From Martelella alba (lineage in GTDB: Bacteria > Pseudomonadota > Gammaproteobacteria > Enterobacterales > Enterobacteriaceae), in the NCBI RefSeq assembly GCF_005217455.1, contig NZ_SZPQ01000001.1, positions 431,470-495,469 of the forward strand: a stretch of DNA of 64,000 bases, given 5' to 3'. How positions within the stretch are numbered: the first letter of the stretch is position 1; each line of letters opens with the position of its first letter. Made by a program: the position numbers and the translations under genes. Shown piece after piece: positions 36,367-46,844 of this stretch. The notes under the pieces are model-generated. The model searched no databases. It was not told the DNA's origin and saw only the letters and a program-made list of their open reading frames with translations.

Positions 36367-36794
36367 TATTCCTGAATTTGCCAGTGGAAAGAACCTGCAT
36401 GCCGCTGGATGCTAATCCACTCTGGATTACGCAATAAATTCCAATAAGTCATGAGAAAGACTTTTTGAGTATATACCCTGATCCCGCCAGGCGTCGTCCG
36501 GGGGAATCCATAAACGCCCGGACGGCGGGGCGAGCAAAGGCGCGGGCAAAGAAAATAATGCATCGTCCGTCGTCGGACAAGCGAAATCGAGCGGGTCCGT
36601 CGCCGAATAACGCCATAACGGTCGCGGCTATACTGGCTTCAGCGGGGCCGGCGTCCCGGCTTCCCGCGACTGGGCCGCCGGTTCCGACCGCGGTATCAAA
36701 AAAATGCGGCCCGTCTTACAATGATACCGAAAAATGCCGCGCCGACCGGCGCGGCGGTTCCTTTTCAGCCGAGGTTGCATCAGGATGGGATGAT
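36367..36794. other. Intergenic region
   Basis: 428 bases between the divergent binding-protein and pncC genes. The frame leading into pncC stays open from 36465 but the segment is GC-rich, low in family resemblance and has no ribosome-binding site, so it is treated as non-coding. Promoters for both genes should be here. Confidence 0.4.
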
Positions 36795-37283
36795 ATGAAC
36801 GACGAAGAATTGCTGAAGCTCAGCGCCCGAATCGGCCAGGCCCTCAAGAGAGAAGGCCGCTATATTACGTGCGCGGAGTCCTGTACCGGCGGCTGGATCG
36901 CCAAGACGATCACGGATCTCCCAGGCAGTTCCGGCTGGTTCGATCGCGGCTTCGTCACTTACAGCAACCGGGCCAAATCGGCTATGCTGGGGGTCAAGGC
37001 CAGCACGTTGGAGCAATATGGCGCCGTCAGCGCCCCGGTGGTGTTGGAAATGGCCGAGGGCGCCCTGGCGATCGCCTCGGCGGATTATGCCGTGGCGGTC
37101 AGCGGTATCGCCGGTCCGGACGGCGGATCGATCGATAAACCGGTTGGCACGGTCTGGTTCGGCTTCGCCGGGGGGCGACGCGAACCCTTCGCCCAACTGA
37201 AGCATTTTCAGGGCGGACGGGATGCCGTCCGCCGGCAGTCAGTCCATTTCGCCCTGACGACGCTGCTGGACACTTTTTTCTGA
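36795..37283 (+). CDS. pncC: Nicotinamide-nucleotide amidase (CinA C-domain type)
   Basis: 162 residues starting MNDEELLKLSARIGQ. Typical PncC/YgaD motifs: ITCAESCTGGWIAKTITDLPGSS with the active-site Ser, GFVTYSNRAKSAMLGV, and AVSGIAGPDGGSIDKPVGTVW. It deamidates nicotinamide mononucleotide to nicotinate mononucleotide for NAD recycling. The position directly before recA is the E. coli order. The chosen ATG starts the family homology; longer in-frame extension upstream is not supported. Confidence 0.92.
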   Translation: MNDEELLKLSARIGQALKREGRYITCAESCTGGWIAKTITDLPGSSGWFDRGFVTYSNRAKSAMLGVKASTLEQYGAVSAPVVLEMAEGALAIASADYAVAVSGIAGPDGGSIDKPVGTVWFGFAGGRREPFAQLKHFQGGRDAVRRQSVHFALTTLLDTFF

Positions 37284-37290
37284 AAAAAAC

Positions 37291-37318
37291 TTGATACTGT
37301 ATGATTGTACAGTATAAT
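37291..37318 (+). promoter_or_regulatory. recA promoter with LexA (SOS) box
   Basis: -35 TTGATA (37291-37296) and -10 TATAAT (37313-37318) are 16 bp apart. Between and over them lies TACTGTATGATTGTACAGTA (37295-37314), a near-consensus LexA operator (CTGT-N8-ACAG). This is the same architecture as E. coli recA, so LexA would block the promoter until DNA damage. Confidence 0.95.
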
Positions 37319-37353
37319 CGCCGTATGATCGGCATTGACGATTGCCGGAACGG

Positions 37354-37392
37354 CCAAATGGGCAATCCAAATGGGCAATCCAAATGAGCAAT
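37354..37392 (+). repeat. Three tandem 13-bp units in the recA leader
   Basis: CCAAATGGGCAAT occurs at 37354-37366 and 37367-37379, and CCAAATGAGCAAT at 37380-37392, perfectly in tandem. The array lies in the 5' untranslated leader between the recA promoter and ATG. Its copy number may vary by slippage. Confidence 0.9.
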
Positions 37393-37438
37393 AGGGCAGC
37401 GGTGCCGCTCCCTGCGCAACAGGACGAAAGGAGTTGAA

Positions 37439-38506
37439 ATGGCTATTGATGAGAACAAGCAAAAGGCGTTGGCGGCGGCGTTGAGCCAGATTGAGAAGCA
37501 GTTTGGCAAAGGCTCCATCATGCGCCTGGGTGAAGATAGGTCCATGGATGTCGAAACCATCTCCACTGGCTCTTTGTCCCTCGATATCGCGTTGGGCGCC
37601 GGCGGTTTGCCCATGGGGCGCATTGTTGAAATCTATGGGCCCGAGTCCTCCGGCAAAACCACCTTGACCCTCCAGGTCATCGCCTCGGCGCAGCGCGAAG
37701 GCAAGACCTGCGCGTTTATCGACGCCGAACACGCCCTTGATCCCATCTATGCCAAAAAACTGGGCGTGGATATCGATAATCTGCTTTGTTCACAACCGGA
37801 TACCGGCGAGCAAGCGCTGGAAATTTGCGATGCCTTGACCCGCTCCGGCGCGGTGGATGTCATCATCGTCGACTCCGTCGCCGCATTGACGCCCAAGGCG
37901 GAAATTGAGGGGGAAATCGGCGATTCCCACATGGGGCTGGCGGCGCGCATGATGAGCCAGGCAATGCGCAAACTGGCGGGCAATCTCAAAAACGCCAACA
38001 CGCTATTGATATTTATCAACCAAATCCGCATGAAGATCGGCGTCATGTTCGGCAACCCGGAAACCACCACCGGCGGCAACGCTCTCAAGTTCTATGCGTC
38101 CGTGCGCCTTGATATACGCCGTATTGGATCCATCAAGGAAGGCGAAACGGTGGTGGGCAGCGAAACCCGCGTCAAAGTGGTTAAAAACAAGGTGGCCGCG
38201 CCTTTCAAGCAAGCTGAATTTCAGATCCTCTACGGTGAAGGCATCAATATCTATGGAGAGCTGGTGGATTTGGGCGTTAAGCACAAATTGATCGAAAAAG
38301 CCGGTGCCTGGTACAGCTATAACGGTGAGAAAATCGGTCAGGGCAAAGCCAATGCCTGTCAGTTTCTTAAGGATCGCCCCGAAGTGACCGCCGAATTGGA
38401 TAAAAAACTGCGTGATATGCTGTTGCATAATTCCGCCGCCAGCTTCGGGGGCGATGGCGAGGCTTTCGATGAAAATACCGTTGATGAAAGCAGTGAGGAA
38501 ATGTGA
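37439..38506 (+). CDS. recA: Recombinase RecA
   Basis: 355 residues. Walker [10 protein letters not shown], Walker B region [13 protein letters not shown]1/L2 loops in [16 protein letters not shown] and [20 protein letters not shown], and an acidic C-terminus ([12 protein letters not shown]). It forms the strand-exchange filament and activates LexA self-cleavage. GAAAGGAG precedes the ATG. Controlled by the LexA box promoter; recX overlaps its stop codon. Confidence 0.98.
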   Translation: MAIDENKQKALAAALSQIEKQFGKGSIMRLGEDRSMDVETISTGSLSLDIALGAGGLPMGRIVEIYGPESSGKTTLTLQVIASAQREGKTCAFIDAEHALDPIYAKKLGVDIDNLLCSQPDTGEQALEICDALTRSGAVDVIIVDSVAALTPKAEIEGEIGDSHMGLAARMMSQAMRKLAGNLKNANTLLIFINQIRMKIGVMFGNPETTTGGNALKFYASVRLDIRRIGSIKEGETVVGSETRVKVVKNKVAAPFKQAEFQILYGEGINIYGELVDLGVKHKLIEKAGAWYSYNGEKIGQGKANACQFLKDRPEVTAELDKKLRDMLLHNSAASFGGDGEAFDENTVDESSEEM

Positions 38507-39036
38507 TCGCCAGAGATTCAGCATCCGCTGAAGCGCGCGTAACGGTATCGGTTTCGTTGCTGGATCAAGCTATGCGCATATTATCGCGCCGGGATCATAG
38601 CGAGGCGGAACTGCGTAGTAAGTTAAAGGCGGTCATGGCGAGGGATCGACTGAAATCCTCCCTGCCGCCGCAAGAACCTGAACGGCGCGCGCGGGTCGAG
38701 CTTGATGAGGTCATCGACTATTGCCGACGGCGTGACTGGTTGAATGACAGTCGTTTTACCGCGAGTTATGTGACGAGCCGCAGTAACAAAGGTTATGGTG
38801 AACAGAAGATCCGCGCTGAACTTAAGCAAAAAGGGGTGAAGCGCGAGATTATTGATGCCGCTTTCGCTGAGGCGGCCATCGATCGTCCGGCCCAAGCCAT
38901 GAGCGTTGCTCAAAAAAAATTTGGGCAACCGTTGCCAGCCGGGCGCCTGGAGAAGATCAAAGTGCAGCGTTACCTGCTTGCACGGGGCTTTTCCTTTGAA
39001 GAGATCCAGGCCATCTATACAAATTCTATACGCTAA
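38503..39036 (+). CDS. recX: RecA regulator RecX
   Basis: 177 residues, three-helix-repeat Rec[59 protein letters not shown] and [20 protein letters not shown]. It inhibits RecA filament extension. The only upstream start is the GTG that overlaps recA by four bases (ATGTGA), with GAGGAA of the recA end as its ribosome-binding site. In E. coli recX is separated from recA by a short gap with a partial terminator; here expression should be directly coupled to recA translation. Confidence 0.88.
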   Translation: MIARDSASAEARVTVSVSLLDQAMRILSRRDHSEAELRSKLKAVMARDRLKSSLPPQEPERRARVELDEVIDYCRRRDWLNDSRFTASYVTSRSNKGYGEQKIRAELKQKGVKREIIDAAFAEAAIDRPAQAMSVAQKKFGQPLPAGRLEKIKVQRYLLARGFSFEEIQAIYTNSIR

Positions 39037-39400
39037 CGTATCCGTATTGTATCGCAGTGGCCGGCGAGCGGCGCATTTGTCGCCAACGTCGTCGCCAAAG
39101 TGGCAACCAGTAGCATGACGAGTATAAATTCATAAAATTGATTGCTGTTGGATTTTACTTCGCCGCAAAGAAAACTTATCTTATTCCCACTTTTGAGTTG
39201 TGAACGCTACTGTAGCGTCGCGATAGTGCGCTATTCTGTTTTCGATTTGTTCGTTTATACTCTGAATTATTCGCGTTGCACAAAGGCGGCGACGCGGCAG
39301 CCCTCCGGTCGCTGGCTTGTCAGACGGCCAGGGCGAGCGGGTAAAGCCGGCCTGCCGGCAGCGCGAAACGTGACGAGTATAGCTTGATTCCAGGACTACT
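39037..39400. other. Intergenic region upstream of alaS
   Basis: 364 bases between recX and alaS. No coding features were recognised. It contains the alaS promoter region; AlaRS in E. coli autoregulates at its promoter, but a matching palindrome was not identified. Confidence 0.35.
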
Positions 39401-42028
39401 ATGAGCAAGAGCACCGCTGAGATCCGTCAAGCGTTTCTCGATTTTTTCCATAGCAAAGGACACCAGGTCGTTGCGAGCAGTTCCCTGGTGCCTGAAAACG
39501 ATCCGACATTATTATTCACCAATGCCGGCATGAATCAGTTCAAGGACGTGTTCCTCGGCCTGGATAACCGGTCCTATCATCGCGCCACCACATCGCAGCG
39601 CTGCGTGCGTGCGGGCGGAAAGCATAATGATTTGGAGAATGTCGGCTATACCGCCCGTCACCACACTTTCTTTGAAATGCTGGGCAACTTCAGCTTTGGC
39701 GACTATTTCAAAAAAGACGCTATCAGTTTCGCCTGGGAATTGTTGACCGGCGAGCAATGGTTCAATTTGCCGGAGGAAAAGCTGTGGGTGACCGTTTATG
39801 CCACCGACGACGAAGCCTACGACATCTGGGCCAACGAAGTGGGCGTGCCGAGCGAGCGCATTGTTCGGATTGGCGATAACAAAGGTAGCGCCTACGCCTC
39901 GGACAACTTCTGGCAAATGGGCGATACCGGCCCTTGCGGCCCTTGCTCGGAAATCTTTTACGACCACGGCGACCATATCTGGGGCGGCCCTCCGGGCAGT
40001 CCGGAAGAAGATGGCGATCGCTATATCGAAATATGGAACCTGGTGTTCATGCAGTTTAACCGTCAATCGGACGGCACGCTGTTACCGTTGCCGAAACCTT
40101 CGGTGGATACCGGCATGGGTTTGGAACGCATTGCCGCGGTGTTGCAGCATGTGGATTCCAATTACGATATCGATCTGTTCCAAACCCTTATCGCCGAAGT
40201 GGCCAAGGTCACCGGTAGCCGTGACCTGGCCAGCAAATCCCTGCGGGTTATCGCGGATCATATCCGTTCCTGCGCCTTTCTGGTGGCTGATGGCGTCGTC
40301 CCCGCCAATGAGGGCCGAGGCTACGTATTACGCCGCATCATTCGCCGCGCGGTGCGCCACGGCAACATGCTGGGCGCTCGGGAAGCCTTTTTCTATAAGC
40401 TGGTTGGTCCGCTGATCGACGTCATGGGGCCGGCGGCCGAGAGTATGAGGCAGCAACGTGCCGCGGTCGAACAGGTGCTGCGCGCCGAAGAGGAGCAGTT
40501 CGCCCGCACCCTTGAGCGCGGTTTGGCGCTACTGGATGAGGAACTGGCGAAATTGCAGGGCGATACGTTGGATGGGGAAACGGCGTTCCGTTTATACGAC
40601 ACTTATGGTTTCCCCTTGGATCTCACCGCCGACGTTTGCCGGGAACGGCAGTTGAAAGTGGACGAGCAGGGATTCGATCGCGCCATGGAGGAACAGCGCC
40701 GTCGCGCCCGCGAATCCAGCGGCTTCGGTGCGGATTACAACAGTATGGTCCGGGTGGAAAACCCCAGTCGGTTCTTCGGCTACGATGAACTTCGCCATCG
40801 GGGAAACGTCACCGCGCTGTTTCGCAATGGCGAAGCGGTAAACGTGATCGGTCCTGGAGAGGAGGCGGTCGTTGTATTGGATGAAACGCCTTTCTACGGC
40901 GAGTCGGGCGGGCAGGTCGGCGACCAGGGCGAGCTGAACGCGTCCTTGGGCCTGTTTAAGGTCGAGGATACGCAAAAATACGGCAAGGCTATCGGCCATC
41001 TCGGTCGGCTGACGTTCGGAGAGCTGAAGATCGGCGAGGAAGTCGCCGCCTGTGTCGACCCGTCCCGGCGCGATCGCATTCGCCTGAACCATTCCGCGAC
41101 CCATTTGCTACATGCCGCGTTGCGTCAGGTGCTTGGCACGCATGTGGCGCAAAAAGGGTCGTTGGTGAGCGATCAGTATCTGCGATTCGATTTTTCTCAT
41201 CACGAAGCCATGAAACCCGAACAGATCCGGGCCGTTGAGAATATCGTCAACGCGCAGATACGGCGCAACCTGCCCATCACCACCGATATCATGGATCTTG
41301 AGGCGGCTCGCGCCAAAGGCGCCATGGCGCTCTTCGGCGAGAAATACGACGCGCAGGTCAGGGTGCTGGCCATGGGTGATTTTTCCACTGAGCTTTGCGG
41401 TGGCACCCATGCGTCGCGAACCGGCGATATCGGCTTGTTCCATATCCTGTCCGAATCGGGCACCGCGGCCGGTATCCGCCGGATTGAAGCCGTCACAGGC
41501 GAAGGCGCCCTGGCGGCCGTCAACCAGCAAATCGATGTGCTGCATGACCTTTCCCAACTGATGAAGGGTGACAGCCAGAGCCTGCCGGAGAAAATAAAAG
41601 TTTTGTTGGAACGTAATCGTCAACTGGAAAAGGATCTCCAGCAGCTCAAAAACCAGCAGGCCGCCCAGGAAAGCGCCACATTGACGCAGTCTGTGAAACA
41701 GGTTAAGGGCGTTAAGGTTTTGGTCAGTAAACTGAACGATACCGAGGCCAAGTTGTTGCGTACCATGGTCGATGATTTAAAAAATCAGCTGGGGTCCGCC
41801 GTGATTGTCCTGGCGACTGTCAACGACGGCAAGGTCAGCCTGATCGTTGGCGTCACCAAGGATTTGACCGATCGGGTCAAAGCTGGCGAACTGGTAGGCC
41901 ATCTGGCCGCGCAGGTGGGCGGTAAGGGTGGCGGACGTCCCGATATGGCGCAGGCGGGCGGCAGCGATGTTGAATCGCTGCCCGCCGCGTTGGCGAGTGT
42001 CGAGGGCTTCCTGGCAGCGAAATTTTAG
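39401..42028 (+). CDS. alaS: Alanyl-tRNA synthetase
   Basis: 875 residues, full length. Class II catalytic core at the start ([45 protein letters not shown]), an editing domain with [11 protein letters not shown] and [13 protein letters not shown] (the HxxxH and CxxxH zinc ligands), and the C-terminal C-Ala domain ending in [15 protein letters not shown]. It charges tRNA(Ala) and clears Ser/Gly mischarging. Followed by a hairpin terminator and csrA, the usual enterobacterial order. Confidence 0.98.
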   Translation: MSKSTAEIRQAFLDFFHSKGHQVVASSSLVPENDPTLLFTNAGMNQFKDVFLGLDNRSYHRATTSQRCVRAGGKHNDLENVGYTARHHTFFEMLGNFSFGDYFKKDAISFAWELLTGEQWFNLPEEKLWVTVYATDDEAYDIWANEVGVPSERIVRIGDNKGSAYASDNFWQMGDTGPCGPCSEIFYDHGDHIWGGPPGSPEEDGDRYIEIWNLVFMQFNRQSDGTLLPLPKPSVDTGMGLERIAAVLQHVDSNYDIDLFQTLIAEVAKVTGSRDLASKSLRVIADHIRSCAFLVADGVVPANEGRGYVLRRIIRRAVRHGNMLGAREAFFYKLVGPLIDVMGPAAESMRQQRAAVEQVLRAEEEQFARTLERGLALLDEELAKLQGDTLDGETAFRLYDTYGFPLDLTADVCRERQLKVDEQGFDRAMEEQRRRARESSGFGADYNSMVRVENPSRFFGYDELRHRGNVTALFRNGEAVNVIGPGEEAVVVLDETPFYGESGGQVGDQGELNASLGLFKVEDTQKYGKAIGHLGRLTFGELKIGEEVAACVDPSRRDRIRLNHSATHLLHAALRQVLGTHVAQKGSLVSDQYLRFDFSHHEAMKPEQIRAVENIVNAQIRRNLPITTDIMDLEAARAKGAMALFGEKYDAQVRVLAMGDFSTELCGGTHASRTGDIGLFHILSESGTAAGIRRIEAVTGEGALAAVNQQIDVLHDLSQLMKGDSQSLPEKIKVLLERNRQLEKDLQQLKNQQAAQESATLTQSVKQVKGVKVLVSKLNDTEAKLLRTMVDDLKNQLGSAVIVLATVNDGKVSLIVGVTKDLTDRVKAGELVGHLAAQVGGKGGGRPDMAQAGGSDVESLPAALASVEGFLAAKF

Positions 42029-42052
42029 GCAAGATAAGAATACGTTATTATC

Positions 42053-42085
42053 AACGCCATAGCTTTCTGTTAAGTTATGGCGTTT
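42053..42085 (+). terminator. Terminator after alaS
   Basis: Stem AACGCCATAGCTT / AAGTTATGGCGTT (42053-42065 and 42072-42084, one G-U pair) with a 6-nt loop, followed by T-rich sequence. Confidence 0.75.
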
Positions 42086-42277
42086 AGATTCGCCTTGTTT
42101 TCAACTTAAAAGTTAGGCGCGAAGCTGGTCATATCGACTAAACTTATACCTGATGTTGAAAGTTGTCAGCCTGCTGGCATTTTATGTCACTAACATGACT
42201 TACGTTTTCACGGTATATGATGGATAATGGCGGGAAACTGAGAGACCCGACTCTTTTAATCTTTCAAGGAGCAAAGA

Positions 42278-42463
42278 ATGCTTATTCTGACTCGTCGAGT
42301 TGGTGAAACCCTCATGATTGGCGATGAGGTAACGGTTACGGTTTTAGGAGTCAAGGGCAACCAGGTACGTATCGGTGTCAACGCGCCTAAAGAAGTTTCT
42401 GTTCACCGTGAAGAAATATACCAGCGCATCCAGGCTGAAAAGTCGCAACAAAACCCATTCTGA
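42278..42463 (+). CDS. csrA: Carbon storage regulator CsrA
   Basis: 61 residues ([28 protein letters not shown]), identical in pattern to E. coli CsrA. It is a dimeric RNA-binding protein that binds GGA-containing leaders to repress glycogen, biofilm and stationary-phase genes. The ribosome-binding site reads TCAAGGAGCAAAG, whose GGA is itself a candidate CsrA site for autorepression. Confidence 0.97.
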   Translation: MLILTRRVGETLMIGDEVTVTVLGVKGNQVRIGVNAPKEVSVHREEIYQRIQAEKSQQNPF

Positions 42464-42727
42464 TTTCATTGCGCCTTGCGTTAGCGGGGCGTAGCTATTT
42501 ATGCGTCACCTTTTTCTTATTCGAACCTGATTATTCCCTCATTTCATGTTCTTCTTGCCTGTCAGACGGGGCGGAGGCGGGATGAGGCATCATTGCGCTG
42601 GCGTTCTGGTCAAGTTGCATGGCTTTTGTCCAAACGCTCGGAGGATGGGAAAAATTGTTTGACTTATCAGGCCGGGAAAGTAATATGTGCGCCACGCAGT
42701 GCCGATGAGCTTTACTGTTGGCATGTG

Positions 42728-42820
42728 GGTGAGGTGGCCGAGAGGCTGAAGGCGCTCCCCTGCTAAGGGAGTATACGGTCAAAAGCTGTATCGAGGGTTC
42801 GAATCCCTCCCTCACCGCCA
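42728..42820 (+). tRNA. serV: tRNA-Ser (GCU)
   Basis: 93 nt, class II tRNA with a long variable arm and encoded CCA. The anticodon loop CCCTGCTAAGG carries GCT. Matches E. coli serV in nearly all positions and in location between csrA and the arginine tRNA genes. Confidence 0.97.
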
Positions 42821-42828
42821 TTTGCTGT

Positions 42829-42905
42829 GCATCCATAGCTCAGCTGGATAGAGTACTCGGCTACGAACCGAGCGGTCGGAGGTTCGAATCCTCCTGGATG
42901 CACCA
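42829..42905 (+). tRNA. argV: tRNA-Arg (ACG), copy 1
   Basis: 77 nt with encoded CCA. The anticodon loop CTACGAA carries ACG (read as ICG after deamination). Acceptor GCATCCA / TGGATGC. Eight bases after tRNA-Ser, so co-transcribed. Confidence 0.96.
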
Positions 42906-43108
42906 TTTACTGCGCTGTCTTCATGGCGGTAATAAAATGTGCAGTAATATTAAACTATGACTCGGGCTGTAACGGCTCAGTGATTAATGCATTAGCCTTA
43001 ATGGTTTAGTTTAATAGGTAATATATTGGATCTGACTTGTAAAAAGGATTAAACAATTAATCCTGGAATCGAGTTATAATATTCCAATAGGTAAGTTTTT
43101 GTTACGCT

Positions 43109-43185
43109 GCATCCATAGCTCAGCTGGATAGAGTACTCGGCTACGAACCGAGCGGTCGGAGGTTCGAATCCTCCTGGATGCACCA
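43109..43185 (+). tRNA. argY: tRNA-Arg (ACG), copy 2
   Basis: Identical in sequence to the copy at 42829-42905. The spacer between copies (about 200 bases) is not repeated. Confidence 0.96.
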
Positions 43186-43319
43186 TCTACTGTTGACTTC
43201 TTCTCCTTGGGAAGCAAGAAGGTGTCGGGGCAAGGTGCTTTCGTGTTAAGTCCTCGGCATATCGGCAACATAAAGCGGGACGCGTTTTCATCCGTTTATT
43301 TGCAACCACTCGTGGTATT

Positions 43320-43396
43320 GCATCCATAGCTCAGCTGGATAGAGTACTCGGCTACGAACCGAGCGGTCGGAGGTTCGAATCCTCCTGGATGCACCA
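43320..43396 (+). tRNA. argZ: tRNA-Arg (ACG), copy 3
   Basis: Third identical copy, with encoded CCA. E. coli has four arginine genes in this cluster; only three are present here. Confidence 0.96.
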
Positions 43397-43678
43397 TTTC
43401 CCCTCTGATATGTCTTGTTCCTGTGTTGTTCCCATGTTCACCACGCAATGCCCTTAATGTGGCCGAGCCAGGCTTTCCATAGCCTCTTGACTGACTGCTA
43501 TCGCTCGCCTGAGGGACGGCGCTTACACGCCTTGCATTGTCCCGTGTCCGCCAGAACGGATAAATGCCGCGAAACTACTGCGCATGGCGCCATCCCCGGC
43601 GTGCCGCTAACAGAAAAAGCGACAACTTTATGACTTTGGGTTACAGTATGGCCCTATTACTCGCATCAGGATGCAACG

Positions 43679-44251
43679 ATGTACGATCAATACGAGGGGC
43701 TGATCTTCGATATGGACGGCACGCTGCTGGATACGGAATCAACCCATCGCAAAGCCTGGCATCAAGTTCTTAAACGATATGACATGCAGTTCGACGAGGC
43801 TGCGATGGTATCGTTAAACGGTTCGCCGACCTGGCTTGTCGCAAAAACGATAATCGATACATACCGCTCCACTCTGGATCCCCACCTGCTGGCCCGGGAG
43901 AAAACCGAAGTGGCGCAAGCCATGCTGTTCGATGAAGTCCGGCCTTTGCCGCTGGTGTCGCTGGTCAAACATTATCACGGCAAACGGCCGATGGCGGTCG
44001 GCACGGGAAGCGAACATCGACTGGCTGTTTCGTTGCTCGACCACCTGGGCTTACTGTCCTATTTCGATGCCGTGGTCGGGGCCGACGATGTCAGCCGGCA
44101 TAAACCGCACCCGGAAACTTTCTTAAAGTGCGCTGAACTGTTGCGGGTGCGGCCGGAAAGATGCGTCGTGTTCGAAGACGCCGATTTCGGCGTCATGGCC
44201 GCCCGCTCGGCATCAATGGCCTGCGTGGATGTCCGAATCGCCCACTGGTGA
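43679..44251 (+). CDS. yqaB: HAD-family fructose-1-phosphate / 6-phosphogluconate phosphatase YqaB
   Basis: 190 residues. HAD motif I DMDGTLLDTE (nucleophile and acid Asp), motif II in AVGTGSEHR, Lys and motif III in HKPHPETFLKCAELL and VVFEDADFGVMAA. It dephosphorylates small sugar phosphates in the cytosol. Position before gshA is as in E. coli, but the yqaA gene that separates them there is missing. Confidence 0.93.
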   Translation: MYDQYEGLIFDMDGTLLDTESTHRKAWHQVLKRYDMQFDEAAMVSLNGSPTWLVAKTIIDTYRSTLDPHLLAREKTEVAQAMLFDEVRPLPLVSLVKHYHGKRPMAVGTGSEHRLAVSLLDHLGLLSYFDAVVGADDVSRHKPHPETFLKCAELLRVRPERCVVFEDADFGVMAARSASMACVDVRIAHW

Positions 44252-44503
44252 CCGGACGCGCCAGTCTGGCCAACAGAGGACACGCCGTCGAATGTGGTCC
44301 GAAATAGCACAACCGCACACGGAAATTCAGCAAGGGCATGCGTTAATAACCAGGATATTTCCAGAGTTCGCGCGTCGCGGTAATGCCGGGAACATCCCAC
44401 TTGCCGCCTCGACGCATCTTGAATGATTTTTGAGTAGAGATAGTCATAAATGGGCAGATTAAATTATGCTTACCCAATATAAAACCCACTGCGGGAGGTC
44501 AAT

Positions 44504-46069
44504 TTGATCCCGGATGTATCAGCAGCGCTGTCATGGCTGGAAGCGCATCCCCACGCACTGAAGGGTATCCGCCGAGGGGTGGAGCGCGAAACGTTGCGTA
44601 TTTCCCCCCAGGGCCGTTTGGCGCAAACCCCGCATCCCGAATGCCTGGGCGCGGCGTTAACCCATAAATGGATCACCACCGATTTCGCTGAGGCCTTACT
44701 GGAATTTATTACGCCGGTGGATGACGACGTCAACCATATGTTGGCCGTACTGCGGGATGTGCATCGCTATGTGGCTCGCCATTTGGGCGATGAACGGATG
44801 TGGCCGCTGAGTATGCCGTGTTTCATCGATAACGCCCAGCCCATTGAACTCGCGCAATACGGCTCGTCCAATCTGGGCCGCTTCAAAACGCTTTACCGGG
44901 AAGGACTCAAAAATCGCTATGGCGCTTTGATGCAAGTGATCTCCGGCGTTCACTACAATTTTTCCCTGCCGTTGGCTTTTTGGCAGGCGCGCGCCGGGAT
45001 CACCGATGAAATCAGCGGCAAAGAGGCCATTTCAGCCGGCTATCTGCGCCTTATCCGCAATTATTATCGTTTTGGCTGGATCATTCCCTACCTTTTTGGC
45101 GCTTCTCCGGCCATTTGTTCGTCTTTCCTCAATGGTCGCGACACACAGCTTCCGTTCGAGAAAGGCGAATCCGGTATGATTTATCTCCCCCATGCCACAT
45201 CGTTACGGCTCAGCGATTTGGGTTATACCAACAAGTCGCAAAGCCAACTGGGCATTACCTTCAATCGCCTGTCCGATTATATCGCCGCCCTAAGACGCGC
45301 TATCCGCACGCCGTCCACGGAATATGAACGCATCGGCCTGAAACGGAACGGTAGATACTTGCAGGTGAATACCAATATCCTGCAAATTGAAAATGAGCTG
45401 TATGCGCCGATACGTCCCAAACGTGTGACGAACGAAAACGAATCCCCCTCGCAAGCGTTGCTGCGCGGCGGTATTGAGTATATCGAAGTGCGTTCCCTGG
45501 ATATCAACCCGTTCTCGCCGATAGGCATTGATGAGCAACAGGCCCGTTTCCTGGATCTTTTCTTGATCTGGTGTACTTTAGCCGAGGCGCCGGAAATGTC
45601 CGCCGACGAACTGCAGTGCACCCGCGCTAACTGGAACAGCGTTATACTTGAAGGGCGCAAGCCCGGATTGCTGCTGAGCGTCGATTGCGGCGCGGCGCGT
45701 GTTCCACTGGCCGAGGCGGGTCTTACCTTGTTTGAGGATTTGCGCCGGGTAGCCCATATCCTCGATCACAATAATCATAATCGCCTTTATCGCCAGAGTT
45801 GCGATGAGCTGGCTGCCGGTTTTAACAACCCGGAACTGACGTTTTCGGCCCGGATCCTGAACGCCATGAAGAAGCAGGGCATCAGCGGGCTGGGCCTGTC
45901 GCTGGCTAATGAGTATCGCCGGATGTTGAGCGATGAGCCCCTTGAGGTGCTTGATGAACGTGCCTTCACGGCCGAGCAGGCACGTTCATGGCAGCGTCAA
46001 CGCAAGCTGGAGGCATCGGATACGGTGAGTTTTGACGAATATCTGCTGCGGCGGCATGGCGGTGAGTAA
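44504..46069 (+). CDS. gshA: Glutamate-cysteine ligase
   Basis: 521 residues from a TTG start (TTGATCCCGG) with GGGAGG upstream; E. coli gshA also starts at TTG. Signature regions: [16 protein letters not shown] (ATP/metal site), [48 protein letters not shown] and [20 protein letters not shown]. It makes gamma-glutamylcysteine, the first step of glutathione synthesis. Full length and intact. Confidence 0.97.
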   Translation: MIPDVSAALSWLEAHPHALKGIRRGVERETLRISPQGRLAQTPHPECLGAALTHKWITTDFAEALLEFITPVDDDVNHMLAVLRDVHRYVARHLGDERMWPLSMPCFIDNAQPIELAQYGSSNLGRFKTLYREGLKNRYGALMQVISGVHYNFSLPLAFWQARAGITDEISGKEAISAGYLRLIRNYYRFGWIIPYLFGASPAICSSFLNGRDTQLPFEKGESGMIYLPHATSLRLSDLGYTNKSQSQLGITFNRLSDYIAALRRAIRTPSTEYERIGLKRNGRYLQVNTNILQIENELYAPIRPKRVTNENESPSQALLRGGIEYIEVRSLDINPFSPIGIDEQQARFLDLFLIWCTLAEAPEMSADELQCTRANWNSVILEGRKPGLLLSVDCGAARVPLAEAGLTLFEDLRRVAHILDHNNHNRLYRQSCDELAAGFNNPELTFSARILNAMKKQGISGLGLSLANEYRRMLSDEPLEVLDERAFTAEQARSWQRQRKLEASDTVSFDEYLLRRHGGE

Positions 46070-46077
46070 AAAGAAAA

Positions 46078-46096
46078 GGCCACAGAAGCTGTGGCC
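46078..46096 (-). terminator. Hairpin between gshA and luxS
   Basis: GGCCACAG (46078-46085) / CTGTGGCC (46089-46096) around AAG. The U-rich tail (TTTTCTTTTT) is on the minus strand, so it works best as a leftward terminator; on the plus strand it may still fold at the gshA 3' end. Confidence 0.6.
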
Positions 46097-46224
46097 AAAT
46101 AAACATCTCTGAAGACAGGGATGATGATAACAAATGCGCGTCTTTCACTATGTGAGACTCGTGGCCAGGAAAAAAGTTTCCCCAGATCAGCAAAAAAATA
46201 AATTTTTTAATAGGAGGTGACGAT

Positions 46225-46740
46225 ATGCCACTTTTGGATAGCTTTACCGTAGACCATACCCGTATGGCCGCGCCAGCGGTTCGGGTCGCCAAGACCATGA
46301 AAACCCCCCATGGCGATACCATTACCGTTTTCGATTTGCGTTTTTGCCGGCCCAACGAAGAGATCATGCCGGAGCGCGGCATTCATACCCTGGAACATCT
46401 GTTTGCCGGGTTCATGCGTAATCACCTCAACGGCAATGGGGTGGAAATCGTCGATATCTCGCCGATGGGTTGCCGTACCGGTTTTTATATGAGCCTTATC
46501 GGCGCGCCGGATGAACAGCGGGTCGCCAACGCGTGGAAAGCGGCAATGGAAGATGTGCTGAAAGTCGCCGATCAGCGCAAAATTCCAGAACTGAACGAAT
46601 ATCAGTGCGGCTCCTACCGCATGCACTCGCTGACGGAAGCGCAGGACATCGCCCGGCATATTCTTGACAGCGATGTCCGGGTCAACCACAACGATGAGCT
46701 GGCCTTGCCGAAGGAGAAACTGGCCGAGTTGCACATCTGA
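46225..46740 (+). CDS. luxS: S-ribosylhomocysteine lyase
   Basis: 171 residues. Metal motif [10 protein letters not shown] (HxxEH), catalytic Cys in GCRTGFYM, and the final His ligand region in [11 protein letters not shown]. It cleaves S-ribosylhomocysteine to homocysteine and DPD, the precursor of autoinducer-2. TAGGAGGTGA is a strong ribosome-binding site. It lies after gshA as in E. coli and Salmonella. Confidence 0.97.
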   Translation: MPLLDSFTVDHTRMAAPAVRVAKTMKTPHGDTITVFDLRFCRPNEEIMPERGIHTLEHLFAGFMRNHLNGNGVEIVDISPMGCRTGFYMSLIGAPDEQRVANAWKAAMEDVLKVADQRKIPELNEYQCGSYRMHSLTEAQDIARHILDSDVRVNHNDELALPKEKLAELHI

Positions 46741-46763
46741 CCTGACCGCCATTCAAGACATCC

Positions 46764-46791
46764 CGCCGTCCGGCGAGAGCCGGAGGGCGTT
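46764..46791 (+). terminator. Terminator after luxS
   Basis: CGCC-G-TCCGGC (46764-46774) pairs with GCCGGA-G-GGCG (46779-46789) with a single internal mismatch and a GAGA loop, followed by TTTG. Confidence 0.65.
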
Positions 46792-46844
46792 TGACGGTCT
46801 GCCCGCGGCGCGGAACTTTTGGGACTGGCGTCTACGTATCCGCC

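Noticed and set aside
36465..36794. 110-codon N-terminal extension of pncC
   Set aside because: The family homology and usual length start at 36795; the upstream part is low-complexity and arginine/proline-rich without similarity to PncC or CinA.
42700..43400. Possible CRISPR-like array (three identical units with unequal spacers)
   Set aside because: The repeated 77-nt units are complete tRNA-Arg genes with encoded CCA.
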